In this document: positions 47,570-59,767 of the stretch, in pieces
Layout of the letters: the number at the start of each line of letters is the position of its first letter
Position numbering within the stretch: the stretch's first letter is position 1
Source of the DNA: Cyathus striatus
Taxonomy: Eukaryota; Basidiomycota; Agaricomycetes; Agaricales; Nidulariaceae
Length of the DNA: 64,000 nucleotides
Assembly (NCBI GenBank): GCA_025738555.1
Contig: JAOVFP010000005.1
Coordinates: 4,960,001-5,024,000 of the forward strand
Direction of reading: 5' to 3'
Translations under genes and position numbers: made by a program
The notes under the pieces: model-generated
Told to the model about the DNA's origin: nothing
Seen by the model: only the letters and a program-made list of their open reading frames with translations
Databases searched by the model: none

Positions 47570-49021
47570 ATGACCCCCCCTTCAGGTGCTCCCTCTTTCC
47601 GCTCATTTACTCTCGCTCTCATCCAGATGGGTCACATCGGCGCCAACAAGACCGATAATCTTCGTCATGCAAGAGAACTCATCCTCAGGGCCGCTGCAGC
47701 CGAAGGCAGAACTAAGAAACCAGACCTTGTCGTCATTCCTGTTAGTCTATCTTTCTCTTCTGCCTCCTTGACAACTGATACCAGGCCTCACAGGAATGTT
47801 TCAATTCTCCTTATGGCCATGTCCATTTCCCTGTCTATGCAGAAAAGATAGGTTACTTGAACGGCAAACCGTATGACACAGCTGCTTCTGAAAGCGAAAG
47901 CGTTAAAATGTTGTCTGCCGCTGCTAAAGAAAGTGGGGTATGGCTGATCGGAGGTTTGAACGGATATACTGTCCAAGTGCTTTACCCGTTCATTTTTAAT
48001 TTTAGGATCAATACCGGAACGTGAGGACGGGGGTGATATCTATAATACGGCCACAGTATACAATCCGAAAGGTAATTCAATGTGTTGATTATCGGTATGT
48101 AATAAATGGAAATGACGTATTCGGCTCAAGGAGAGCTCGTTGCTATACATCGTAAAGTTCATCTTTTCGATATTGACATCCCGAATAAAATAAAATTCAA
48201 GGTAGCAAATATTTCTTCCCCAGGATAAAATATGTATGATTATTTTCTCGTAGGAGAGTGAAACGTTGACCGCAGGAGGGAAATTAACTTCATTTGATAC
48301 TGGTATGTCTCATTTATTTTCTACTGTATCTCCCCACAGCATATCCCTGGTCACGTAGAATTTGCACGTATTGGTCTTGGAATTTGCTATGATATCCGTT
48401 TTCCCGAGTTGGCGATGATATCCGCCCGCCAAGGTTAGTAAAGCTAAAGGTACATGTTAAAGCCACTTTTATTTTTCTCCGCAGGATGCCATGTTTTGGT
48501 TTATCCTGGGGCTTTCAATATGACGACAGGTCCTCTACACTGGGAACTTTTGCAGAGAGCGAGGTAAGTTGGCGCCTCCTTTGTCGTTCTTGGATCGTTG
48601 ATGATACATGCCAACACAGGGCGGTGGATAATCAAGTATTCATGTCCATGTGCAGTCCTGCTCGTGACCTGACTGCAGGATACCACGCAGTATGCTACCA
48701 AAATTGTTTTCTTAATGACACTGACGATGAGTGTGAACTAGTGGGGCCACTCCATGGCCGTCGATCCTATGTAAGTTGTTGTTAAAGTATGTACTGCCCT
48801 CCGCTTGTAGCCAATTATTGTCTTTTAGGGGGGGGATTCTGGCAGAGGCAGGCGACGCAGAAGAAATAATCTATGCTGACATAGGTATGGTATCGTTTTG
48901 TCATCTTCAGCTATTAATGACGTTTTTGCTAGATCCGCAGGTGCTACAAGACGCACGGGCCGGAATACCAGTCACGACGCAGCGACGGTTCGATGTGTAT
49001 CCAGACATAGCGAAGGTGTAA
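47570..49021 (+). CDS. Carbon-nitrogen hydrolase, omega-amidase (NIT2/Nit3-like)
   Basis: About ten exons starting [20 protein letters not shown]. The nitrilase catalytic triad is present: Glu in [17 protein letters not shown] (immediately after an intron following PDLVVIP), Lys in [13 protein letters not shown], and Cys in [34 protein letters not shown], the [17 protein letters not shown] block and the C-terminal [12 protein letters not shown] also fit the NIT2 branch, which hydrolyses alpha-ketoglutaramate and alpha-ketosuccinamate. A seven-G run at 48829-48835 encodes the GG of PMGGIL and reads correctly. Length and content look complete. Confidence 0.92.
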
Positions 49022-49302
49022 GATTAGTATAAGATACAGTACGGATACTCTATGGCTATGATTCACAGCTACTGTACAGCAGTGTACATTCAATAATGGT
49101 TGTTGAATAGAAAACGGAATAAAATAACAGCAGACATGATGGCGATTTCCGGATTAGTCAATGCTGTAGAACCCTGTAGATGGTTGTAGAATAATCCAAG
49201 GCGGTTGTCTGCAGGCCTCTAAAACAGCCTTTGCAACTTGCACAGCTTCAATTCTCAATTCTTCTTCCTTCCTCCCTTCCTTTGTCCTTCTCATTCGCTA
49301 TC

Positions 49303-50764
49303 ATGGTTAGAGAAACGTATGTACTTTTCTTCTCCTTACATCGTACATTGCTGATTTATTTCAGAAAATTCTATGATCTCCTCGAGGTATCTCCAACAGC
49401 ATCTGAGTCAGAGCTGAAAAAAGCCTATCGCAAAAAGTACGCCATCTCAACACACCTGGGATTTACTGCTCACCATCTATTTTGCATCTCGCAGAGCGTT
49501 GAGGCTGCATCCTGATAAAGGCGGCGATCCGGAGCTCTTTAAGGAAGTTACTCATGCGTATGTCTGAACGTTCTGCTTCGACTACATTATAGTAACATGT
49601 TCGGAACTAGCTATGAAGTTCTGTCTGATCCCGATAAAAGAAGTGTTTATGATGCGCGGGGTGAAGCAGGACTATCTGAACAAGGGGGGATGGGTGGCAT
49701 GGATCCTCAGGTACGCCGTGCCCTATGTATTTTCTTTGTCATCAGCCATAATATCTGTTCGTATAGGATCTTTTCAGTCAGTTGTTTGGTGGTGGCGGAG
49801 GGTTCTTTGGAGGGGGAGGGGGAAGATCCCAAGGACCTAGGAAAACAAAGGATCTTGTTCACCGTGTCCATGTGACACTTGAAGACTTATACAGAGGAAA
49901 GACGACGAAATTGGCCCTTACACGCAACGTTATATGTTCAAAATGCAAAGGGAAAGGAGGCAAGGACGGGGCTGTTAGGTCGTGCGGTTCTTGCAGTGGA
50001 CGTGGCATCAAGGTAACTTTGCGCCAGATGGGCCCGATGATCCAACAAATACAATCACCATGCGATGAGTGCTCGGGGACCGGGGAGATCATCAATGCTA
50101 AGGATAGGTGTACGAATTGCAAAGGAAAGAAGGTGCTGCCGGAAAAGAAGTTCCTAGAGGTTCATATCGACAAGGGTATGAAAGGAGGACAAACAATCAA
50201 TTTCCGAGGGGAGAGTGACCAGTCACCAAATGCGGAACCGGGCGATGTTGTCATTGTTATCGAAGAAAAACCTCATGAACGTTTCCGCCGACAGGATAAC
50301 GACTTAATTATTGAAATCGAAATCGACCTATTAACCGCTTTGGCTGGCGGGCAAATTGCAATCCGCCATCTTGATGAACGGGCACTAATCGTGAAGTTGG
50401 AACCTGGCGAAGTGGTAAAACACGGTGTGTACACTGTACATTTATATCTTCTCCGACCTGAACCAATTCCGTAGGCGAGCTGAAGGTCATACATGGACAA
50501 GGAATGCCCTCTCAGCGTCATCATGAACCTGGCGACATGTATGTCAAACTTAATGTGAAGTTCCCGGATGCCATAGACTTAGAGGCCATCCCATTGCTTG
50601 AACGCGCATTACCGCCTCGCAACCCTCTTCCTAAATTTGACAAGAGCACATTGTTGGAGGAGGTTACAATGGATGACGCTGATACACGAACGCGAGGAGG
50701 AATTCATGATGAGCCAATGGATGAGGATCATGACGAGCCCCGTGTACAATGCGCTAATCAATGA
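49303..50764 (+). CDS. Type I DnaJ/Hsp40 co-chaperone (Ydj1/Mas5-like), farnesylation motif
   Basis: The J domain is built from four short exons: KFYDLLEVSPTASESELKKA, ALRLHPDKGG with the HPD tripeptide, FKEVTHA, then YEVLSDPDKRSVYDARGEAG. A Gly/Phe-rich segment follows (FGGGGGFFGGGGG). Four zinc-binding CxxCxGxG-type motifs are present (CSKCKGKG, CGSCSGRG, CDECSGTG, CTNCKGKK). The substrate-binding C-terminal domains contain GDVVIVIEEKPH and GQGMPSQRHHEPGDMYVKL. The protein ends VQCANQ, a CaaX box at the same place as the farnesylated Cys of Ydj1. It stimulates Hsp70 ATPase in the cytosol and at the ER and mitochondrial surface. Nothing is missing. Confidence 0.95.
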
Positions 50765-50932
50765 TGAGTAGAGCGGTGTATACTTTTTCATCTTATTCGG
50801 ATTACATTTACAATTAGTTGTGCATTAGAATATTTCGCGATGCAATTGTTCCATGACATAAAACATGATACTAGTATCTACTGCAATCGCTTTAATTTTC
50901 CCAGCTAGTCTAAGTAAAACGAGGTTAGTCAA

Positions 50933-51578
50933 TTACTTTGGAACTGGTAGTAGCTGGTGCTCTACTTGTGGATTGAGCTTGAACTTCTCATAATCTTCAC
51001 GATGGAAGAAACTGACTTCCGTTTCATTTTCTGCCACCACCAAGTCAGAGGTTATACGTTGAAATCAGAAGTTCGATCTTACCGAAACCCCAGTCCATTA
51101 ACAAGCTATCTTCGCCATCCAATATCCAGTCATCGTGGTCAAGATTGATAATCAAGTTTGAAGTCTCAAAAGTCGACATTAATCAAGAATAGAAGAAAGG
51201 GGAAAGATGAGCACTTTGGAACCATGGGCTTTTGTATACAGTTTCAACGTATCTGTGTTGATAAAAAATAATGAACAGTCATGGAATTTATATATTGTTG
51301 TCTTACCCAAACCAACGTTGTGATAAGGCTTCCATCCGGGTTGTGTGAGAATAGCTACGGGACAGATCAGCGCGTTAGTCTCGGAAGCCACGCGCGGAAC
51401 CACCTTGACGAGCAATGTCCTTAAGCTGCTTTACAGTGGTTGTCTCCAGATTTATGTCATGCAGCACCAAGCTACGTTCTGTACGGAATTCGAAAGATTT
51501 GATAATGCGGACAGTGAGAGTTGCGGAGGACTTGGGGCGGGAAATGTTAGTAAGAACTTCAGAGGGATCTGTCGACAT
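50933..51578 (-). CDS. UPF0538 family protein (C2orf76-like)
   Basis: ATG 51578 opens MSTDPSEVLTNISRPKSSAT, then LTVRIIKSFEFRTERSLVLH and DINLETTTVKQLKDIARQ. After introns come TQPGWKPYHNVGLDTLKLY, TKAHGSKTSNLIINLDHDDW, LMDWGFGNETEVSFFHRED and the end YEKFKLNPQ...LLPVPK. This run of motifs is the conserved core of UPF0538, a small eukaryotic family of unknown role that looks ubiquitin-like in its beta-grasp pattern (inference). About 140 residues in five or so exons. Convergent with DnaJ, 168 bp between stops. Confidence 0.85.
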
Positions 51579-53369
51579 AATAGGGATATAAAAGCAGTGA
51601 AAACTAGAGATGTAAGAAATATGAAATGTGGTAAGTTATGGCAAGCTGTTAATGAAGTAATTATTTATAAAGTTACTTAGTTACAGTACTTTATTAACAT
51701 ATAACATACTGTCGGCTACCCGGAACCTGGTCATACCCAGAACCTGGTCAATCTTCATCTTGTCGCTTTCACAATCGCTTTCTGCCCAGTTTTTTTGCAC
51801 ATATTTGTAGTTAGCTATTATAGTAACATAATACTCAATTTTTGTGGTGAGAGCATGTCTGGTTACTGAGAAATGTTGCAATGAGTATGTGATTCCGATC
51901 AAAGTTAGCTAAATTTAGCATGGAGATTCTCACACGCTTTCTCGAAGACAATTTCTCTGCATTTTCCATCCCCATCCTTGTACAACATAATGTTGTGTAG
52001 CTATTTTCGAGCACCCTTTATTCAATGGAGCATCATCTAATGTAATAATTGCCATATATCTTAGCTTATAATGCTAGTTTTTAGTATAGTAGTAGCAGAA
52101 TAACAATTTAGAGCATATATATGAAAGTCAATACTCCACTTGAACAGCGCGTCTGAAGAGACTTAGACTTCTGGAAGTAGATATATATGCATGAGCCATC
52201 ACAGAACATCATAGATCAGATTTTTTGCGATTTTATTTGCAGTAGTATGCATAGATACGATATGCATGGCTTATGTCATTTTTTATGGTCTATTTGAGGA
52301 GAATTTTAAGTTACAGACTAAATGAAGCCAATAATTCAACTTAAATAGGATGTATCTATGTCTTAATATTGTAGCAAGTCCGCACGAAAGCTGTAGCTTC
52401 AAGGCAGCAGTAAGTACTCTGTAATATTATTAATGGTTCTGCTAGCATACCGTGCCGGGTATCGGGTCAATGTCGGGATGTCAAGTCGCTTGTCAGGACT
52501 CAGAAATCCTAAATTACTATCATTTGATGAGTGATGCAAAGTCATGGGGTGTTGCAAAATGCAACTTTTTAACACATCGGCTGGTCCGATAACATTAAAA
52601 ATTGGCATATAGATGTATTTACATTTGAAATTTAATATTCTATGTTTTATTTTATACAATTCTGAGCTTAGGCAACTGATATGTACCAATTACACCAAAA
52701 ATTGTTGATTATTCATACTTTACAGCTAATAACGCAGCGATAAATCACACATACATCCTCATATCTTAGACAAACAATTAACATACACATACAAACTATT
52801 CTGCGCACGAATTTTGACTGTGTCTGTGGAATTACAGTATATAAGTAAGAAATATGTGCAAGCGTGACAAAGTGAACAGATGTAGGCTGTCACGATGTTG
52901 TCAATCACTTTGCAAAGTGTAAGCGAAGTGCAAAACCACTTCGCAAATGAACAAGGTTAAGTGTGACCAAGCGTGACGAAATTGGCAGAACCCCATGAGT
53001 TAGGACCCTTCAGCAGAGGGTGGTTTACACTTCAAAGACATCGCATTTCCATAAAAAAAATTAGATATTCTGAAAGCTGAGAAGCATACCTTTCGAACGG
53101 TATATGCATGGTGTGTATGCGATCTCTCGATGTGGAGATGGTGTCGCATCTTAAAATATTTGCAATACCCATCAAATGATAGTAACATAAATCGCTCGCC
53201 TTCCCTCGCTCTCTTCCATCACCTGACCATTCCTCGACCATCCCTCGTATTGCTACTGTTATCCGAGCTTAGTCTCGTCCGAGGAATTCCCGCGCAAAAT
53301 CATCTTATAACCAGATCAACGAAGTCATGCTCCCCTTGATATCCATCTCCATTACAGCCTCTCCTCGAC
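51579..53369. other. AT-rich intergenic region (1.8 kb)
   Basis: No gene is recognisable. Small features: an imperfect 18-bp tandem ACCC(G/A)GAACCTGGTCAT at about 51718-51752, and a cluster of related words around 52859-52980 (AAGCGTGAC twice, CACTTTGCAAAGTG palindrome, CACTTCGCAAATG) suggesting a small decayed repeat. The last 150 bp before 53370 are pyrimidine-rich and should contain the GH3 promoter. Confidence 0.45.
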
Positions 53370-56300
53370 ATGTCTCGCTCATTTCTTGACGCTTCTATTC
53401 CAGAACTTGTGAATAAGTTAAAGGTGGATGAAAAGCTCGCTCTTCTGGGAGCTCCAAACTGGTGGAATACCACTTCCATTGATCGTCTTTCTATACCTTC
53501 CATCCGAATGAGCGACGGTCCCAATGTACTATCCGCATCGTCGTATCTTCTGTATGTACCTTCCTAACACAAAATTAGGGAGTCCGTGGATCCTCGCATT
53601 TCGTTTCAACGCCTGCCCAATGCATTCCGGTCCGTTTATAGTTTTCTTGTGCATTGATGCTCATAATCTTCCCCAGTGTGCAACAGCGCTTGCAGCAACG
53701 TTTGATCCATCTTTAGTCCATCAAGTCGGCATGCTTCTGGCTGAGGAAGCGAAGCTGAAGTCATCTGTCGTCCTTTTGGCTCCCACATGTAATATACAGC
53801 GCACTCCATTGGGCGGGCGATCTTTCGAATCATTTTCTGAAGACCCCCACCATTCAGGTAGTCTTTATACATAAGTACTTAGCTCGCATTTCACATTCAA
53901 TACGTGTCAGGTATCATGGCGGCTGCGTTCGTCAATGGTCTCCAGTCGCAGGGTGTAGCTGCTAGTACGTTTCTACTAGTCGTACATTACATGAACTCAT
54001 AAGTATTCATCAGCAATCAAACACTTTGTCGGGAATGATCAGGAACATGAGCGTACGGCAGCTGATTCCGTCATGTCCGATAGAGCTTTACGAGAAATAT
54101 ATTTGTATCCGTACGTCATATTCTACGCAAGTTAACTTAACTCCCATGGCTATAACAATTGATGGCAGATTCATGTTGGCTGAACGACTGGCACGTCCGA
54201 TGGTATATATGACTTCGTATGTTGTTTCCTTTATAATTCTGATAAGCAGCATCTTCATGATCCATAGCTATGGTCGTATAAAAGGCGTGCATTGCTCCGA
54301 AAATCGAGGGCTATTACAAGGCATTCTTCGCGACGAATGGAAGTTCAAGGGCATTGTCATAAGCGACTGGTAATAACCTAGCAATAATACTGCCTATATT
54401 TAATGCTGATAACCTTTGGCCAATAAATTAGGTTCGGTACATATAGTGTCGATTTGGCTATAAATGCTGGCTTAGATCTTGAAATGCCTGGCCCACCTCG
54501 CTGGCGCACTCCACTTCTTGCTCTACACATGCTTTCGTGTCAGAAAATACACACAGATACTATCGATCAGCGAGTAGCAAATCTGCTTGCATTTGTGCAA
54601 AAACAATCCAGAAAAAACCCAGAAATTGTATATGGAGATGGAGTTGAGCGTTCAAGAGATCTCCCAGAAACACGAGCATTCTGCAGAAATTTAGCAAGCC
54701 AAAGCATCGTCCTATTAAAAAACGAGAATGGCACGTTGCCGCTACGAAAAAAGCGAGTTGCTGTAATAGGACCTAACGCTAAAAGCCTTATCATATCTGG
54801 AGGCGGGTCTGCAGCTCTGAAACCCACATACGTAATTACCCCTTGGGATGGGATTAAAAGTGGTTTATCAGAAGAATGCGAACTCTCCTATCATGTTGGC
54901 TGCTACGGTTATTTATTTATTTTTCGGTCAAAACTGCGAAAAACTGCTGACAGCATGTTTAGCCCATAAATATCTTCCAACGCTCGAGAATTACCTCTCG
55001 ACACCGACCGGCGCTCGCGGCTGGCTTTGTACATTCTATACTCATAATGCAGAAGGGCAGCCAGATCAGCCAATTGCAACATTCCACCTTCAAGACACCA
55101 GGGTGAAGCTGAATGACTTTTTGCCTGATGGCTTAACAACGACGTGGTCCATTAAGCTGACGGGAAAGTTAACTTTTGAAACCGACGGTACATTTGAACT
55201 TGGGCTGACTGTTGCTGGTATTCCAACTTAATCTCTGTGTAACTTCGGTTGCTTATTCTGAAAAGGCCGTGCTAAACTCTGGATAAATGATGAACTGACC
55301 ATAGATAATTGGACGAAACAAACGCCGGGTGATTTTTTTTATGGGTAAGCGTCTTGTTCTGTAGTTGAGTTTTACTAATCTGGTATTTAGACAAGGTACC
55401 ATTGAAGAGAAGGCAGCAATTTATTTCAGAGCAGGCATCCCGGTGGATGTCATGGTGGAGTATACAAATACACCTCCTGACGGGGACGACGAGCATGGAG
55501 AAGGAAAGCTATCTCAGCCGGCTTTGATGCGTGGGGTGGTAAGAAGTTTTAGTTGTATGAACGTTATTCACTGTAGCTGAAAGGGCCTTAGCGTTTCGGA
55601 GGCTGTGAAAAGATTGACGCAGGTCAAGCTCTAGAAGAAGCGACAGTCTTAGCAACGCAGGTTGATTCTGTTATAATCATTGCTGGGCTTTCTCCAGAGT
55701 GGGAAAGCGAAGGCTTTGATAGGCCTAACCTTCAGCTTCCTGGGCTCCAGAACGAGTTAATAGAGCGAGTCTGTAGCGCAAATGCCAATACTATTATCTG
55801 TATACAGGCTGTAAGCATTCATGGTGTATATTTTAACATTTCTGACAGTACGTTAGGGCTCTGCAGTTTCGATGCCATGGGTTGATGAGGCCGCTGCAAT
55901 ACTTCAAACGTGGTATTTGGGCAATGAAACAGGTAGCGCTATCAGCGATGTTATTTTTGGCAGGACCAACCCCAGTGGACGTCTTCCTATAACTTTTCCA
56001 GTACGTGTGGAGGATATTCCTGCACATTTAAATCAAACATGCGAAAATGGAAAAATTCAGTATGTCAGTCACCTTGTTTCATCGAATTTATTTTAACATT
56101 AGTACGGCTGGAAGCTATCGGGAAGACCTATTCGTGGGCTATAAACACTATCAAGCGCGAAGTATCAAACCGCTGTTTCCATTTGGGTCAGTTTTAATTT
56201 CAGAACCGAACCTACTTACTGAAATTCTTTCTAGTCATGGTTTATCTTATACAACGTTTGAATTTTCGGATTTGACGATAAGTTGTATTTCGTTACACAA

Positions 56301-56640
56301 CGAATCGATACAAGTTAGTATATCCGTATCAGTGAAAAATACGGGCAAGCAAACAGGATCAGAAGTTGTTCAATTGTACATTCGATATCCAGAAATTGGA
56401 CTTACAACCCCGACCTATCAACTCAAGGGTTTCGCGAAGGTGCATGACATCGAAGAAGGATATACGGTAACAGCGTCGATCGTACTGGACAAATATGCCT
56501 TTTCCTATTGGGACGAAAGGAATGGGTGTTGGGTGGCAACTGAAGGAGTGTATGGGATAGCAATAGGGCCGAGCAGCAATAAACTCATTTTACAAGATGG
56601 TTTTAGACTAGAGCATTCCTTCACGTGGAGCGGCTTGTAG
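53370..56640 (+). CDS. GH3 beta-glucosidase with inserted PA14 domain, no signal peptide
   Basis: Starts [20 protein letters not shown] with no hydrophobic leader, so a cytosolic enzyme is likely. GH3 N-terminal landmarks: [50 protein letters not shown], and the nucleophile aspartate in [16 protein letters not shown]. The second GH3 domain follows ([23 protein letters not shown]), interrupted by a PA14-type insert (about 54955-55500; [38 protein letters not shown]). It resumes with [20 protein letters not shown] containing the likely acid/base region. The fibronectin III-like end has [32 protein letters not shown] and LKGFAKV. The layout is that of BglI-type GH3 enzymes. About fifteen introns; FPFG and HGLSY are joined across 56189-56236. 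Confidence 0.92.
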
Positions 56641-56685
56641 AATACCTTGTATATTTCCCCTGTCTATTACTTACATTCGTTTATT

Positions 56686-56703
56686 GGGGGAGCTTGCTCC
56701 CCC
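56686..56703. repeat. Perfect 8-bp-arm inverted repeat between GH3 and COG4
   Basis: GGGGGAGC-TT-GCTCCCCC forms a perfect hairpin in the 162-bp gap between the GH3 stop and the COG4 start. It could act in GH3 3'-end formation or be a fragment of a repeat; CGCTCCCCC recurs at 59517-59525. Confidence 0.6.
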
Positions 56704-56802
56704 TAACGCTCCTTGCTCTCCCCCGCTATGTCACACCACGTGACTTATTAAACCGGCCCAAACGATAACCAGTGGTATCCCACTCTGCAAGTAGTCGTAT
56801 TC

Positions 56803-59427
56803 ATGTCGCTAACACGTCTACAGTCACTGTCCCCAACGCTTAAGGAGCTACAAGATGAGTCCCACATTTTATCAAGAAGTGTAAGGAGCACAGCCGCCAT
56901 CGCTGAACGGGTTGGGGGTCGCGTTCGGCTCCTAGACCAAGAAATGGGACGCGTAAAGGAGGCCATGGATCGAGTTGGACAAGTAATAGAGCTTAAAGTA
57001 TGTTAAAAACAATTTTACGGCCGGAATGAGAATTAACATAAGCCTAGGCCTCACTAGCAGAGTTGCAGGTGGCTATAAACTCTCAGGACTGGGAAACCGC
57101 TGCAAGGCATTGCTCTAGAATAATGTCTCTACCGGACGAAGTTATATCGGGTGCATTTGCTGAAATTGCGGTCGTACGATACAGCTTATATATCGACATT
57201 TCTTTTACTGATGCATGGGTCCTTAGCCAACAGGTGATAACCCTTCACCACCCCATCAAGTATTGCGGCACTTGAGGGAGAAACTACTATACATTTTTCG
57301 AGAAAACTTCGAAGAAGCAACAAAGTTGAGAGACTCCACCGCTACGAGTCGATTCTTCAAGTTATTCCCCTCGATTGGTTTTGAAGAAGAAGGACTACAA
57401 GCGTATTCAACTTTTGTTACCGAACTTGTTCTACTCCAACTTCCTACCTCTGCAAAAAGTTAGTTATCTCCTCGTTTGTCGGCATATCTGACTCTTGATC
57501 CCAGCTTCTCCCTTTTATTACATCAATACGCTCGTATCACTATTTGAGAGTATAGCGAAGATAGTGGACCAGCATCAGCCCATTGTAGAGAAGTACTATG
57601 GTCCCGGAAAAATGAATAGAGTGATACAACGTCTACTAGCGGAGTGTGACAACGTGATTAAAGCTTCGCTAGAAAGTTGGGAAGCCGACCGGTTTATGAA
57701 GCGCAAGGTGATTCGTCCTCTCCTGGAATGCTGTATACAGTTTCAAACGTAGAGGTAGCTGGCAGATATTAAGGAAAGCTTATCAACCCCATTATATGGT
57801 TCTAACGTGCGCAGAGCAGGGGCAGGGCCCACAGACGAAGAAGAGGTTATTGATCCCAGGGATATTGACAAAGTAGTGTCAGAATTGGCTAGTATGGCTG
57901 GAAGATGGAATTTGTTTAGAAAATTCCTTTCAGATTTATCCAAGGCATGCATCAACGATTCGTATTTGACTGTGGTTCACCTAATAGCGTGCACTTCAGG
58001 ACGGAGAACCGACGCGGGTTGAGGGCGGCAAGGGCCTTGAGGATTGCCCATCGGTCGTAGACCCTCGTGCATCTTTGGACTCTTCAGCCTCAGGGAAAAT
58101 GTTTGAAACATTGTTGACTACTTACTATACCCCGTTTGAACTCTGGTACGTTAAAAGTGTCGTAAATAAGGTAAAATCTGTATTCCAATTAATGTACGAC
58201 AGCTGATGACGCGCAGGCACATCGTTTATCAAGTCCCGATTTAACTCAGACGCCCATCGTTAACACTGCTCCTGACGATGTGTTTTACATCTTGAAATCT
58301 GTGTTTTCTCGCATTCTTAGCACGGGCTCAGAGTTTACCGTGAAATATACTGTCGATCAGCTTCGAACCTTACTAGAAAATGATTACATCGGCACTCTGA
58401 AAAAGAAGATGGATGAGGTGTACAGAAATGTGTCTTCCGGCGGGACAGCTACACGGAGTGATAAAGCAGAAAAAGAGAACAAGATCGTGTTTGTCGTAAG
58501 TGATCAACCATTACCATTTAGCATATTTTACCTATGAATATGCCAGACCCTCTTGAATGACTTCGACATATCCTCTTCACATCTTGAAAGGCTCGTAAAA
58601 AACCTGACTGAAAGCTCTATTATAAGCCATTATTTCCTTGATTCAGACCAAGCTCGAATAATGGAATATATTTTGTCCGTTGGAATATTAGGAAATCGAA
58701 TCCAGTCAGTTCTTAGAGTGAGCTTTTCGGTCTTGTTGTTGCAAATGACTACTTGATAGGTCATAGGCTGGCATCGAACAGTTATTTAATCAACTAATAA
58801 GGCCAAAACTAAGGAATTTAATTCCTGAGCTTTATAAAGATGTAACATATGTGCTTGATGATGATGGCTATATTACATCAGATCATCAGGATTTGGTGCG
58901 TAGACGATTTGTGAAGACTTGGGATCAGCTTATGAATGGATACAAGGTTTGAATATTCCTCAGTGCATGTGTATATTGCTGAACTGTGCACAGGAGATGT
59001 TTTCTGAAGGAAACTATCACCTTCTTCTTACTCTAGTACTGGACGCTATGCTTAGACCTTGGGAGAAATTTGTGTTGAGCCTCAGATTTACGGAAGTAAG
59101 ATTTTCCTTATATGGCTGTTGATTTTATTGTTTAACATTTTATATATAGCTTGGAGCAATTCGGTTTGATCATGATCTGCGTTCAATTATAACCTTTCTA
59201 TCATCTCAAACTATTCTGGGTGATGTACGAGAAAGATATGTCAAATTACAGCAAATTTCTACTTTGTTAAATTTGGACAGTGTAAGCTTTTTTATTTTAT
59301 TTTATTTGTACATTCCATTGATTTTTAATTGCAGGAAGAAAATGTTAATGATTTTTATAATAGTTCTGGAATTATTTGGAAATTAACATATCAAGAGGCA
59401 CAGACAGTGCTTGCTTTAAAATTATGA
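56803..59427 (+). CDS. COG4: Conserved oligomeric Golgi complex subunit 4
   Basis: Starts MSLTRLQSLSPTLKELQDES at ATG 56803. Helical N-terminal exons contain VRLLDQEMGRVKEAMDRVGQ and SQDWETAARHCSRIMSLPDE. Then come FREKL-type helices (LREKLLYIFRENFEEATK, FFKLFPSIGFEEEGLQAYS), KYYGPGKMNRVIQRLLAECD, FYILKSVFSRILSTGSE, LNDFDISSSHLERLVKNL, QLFNQLIRPKLRNLIPELYK, and the C-terminal E-domain stretch FDHDLRSIITFLSSQT, ending EAQTVLALKL. This sequence of blocks is diagnostic of COG4, a lobe A subunit that tethers retrograde intra-Golgi vesicles. About fourteen exons. It is the last host gene recognised in the window. Confidence 0.92.
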
Positions 59428-59530
59428 AGGAGATAGTTAAAATATTTACTATAACTATCAAAAGTCATGTAGTAAATAAAGCTGATATGACTTATTCAAC
59501 ATTAGCAGTAATTTACGCTCCCCCAAGAGG

Positions 59531-59557
59531 TCCGCACGGATCCGTGCGGATCCGCAC
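59531..59557. repeat. Overlapping perfect palindromes centred on GGATCC
   Basis: TCCGCACGGATCCGTGCGGA (59531-59550) is a perfect 20-bp palindrome, overlapped by GTGCGGATCCGCAC (59544-59557), also perfect. It marks the boundary between COG4 and the repeat-rich tail. Confidence 0.7.
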
Positions 59558-59710
59558 AGAATTTAGGCAATTCTGAGTAGTGCAGAATACCTCCCTACCG
59601 CGCCTTCCAATGCCTCTTCTGATACCAGCAACGCTCACTCATAATTTCACAAATTAGGCTTTTAATAAAAATATATATTACTACACTACCACTACTAACA
59701 TACAGTTTAA

Positions 59711-59767
59711 CTATACTAATATAATAATTACTTATGCTAATATAACAACTACTTATACTAATATACG
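59711..59767. repeat. AT-rich tandem repeat, about 2.8 copies of 20-21 bp
   Basis: Three units share CT(T)AT(A/G)CTAATATA: CTATACTAATATAATAATTA, CTTATGCTAATATAACAACT and CTTATACTAATATACG, with small indels. Confidence 0.6.
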
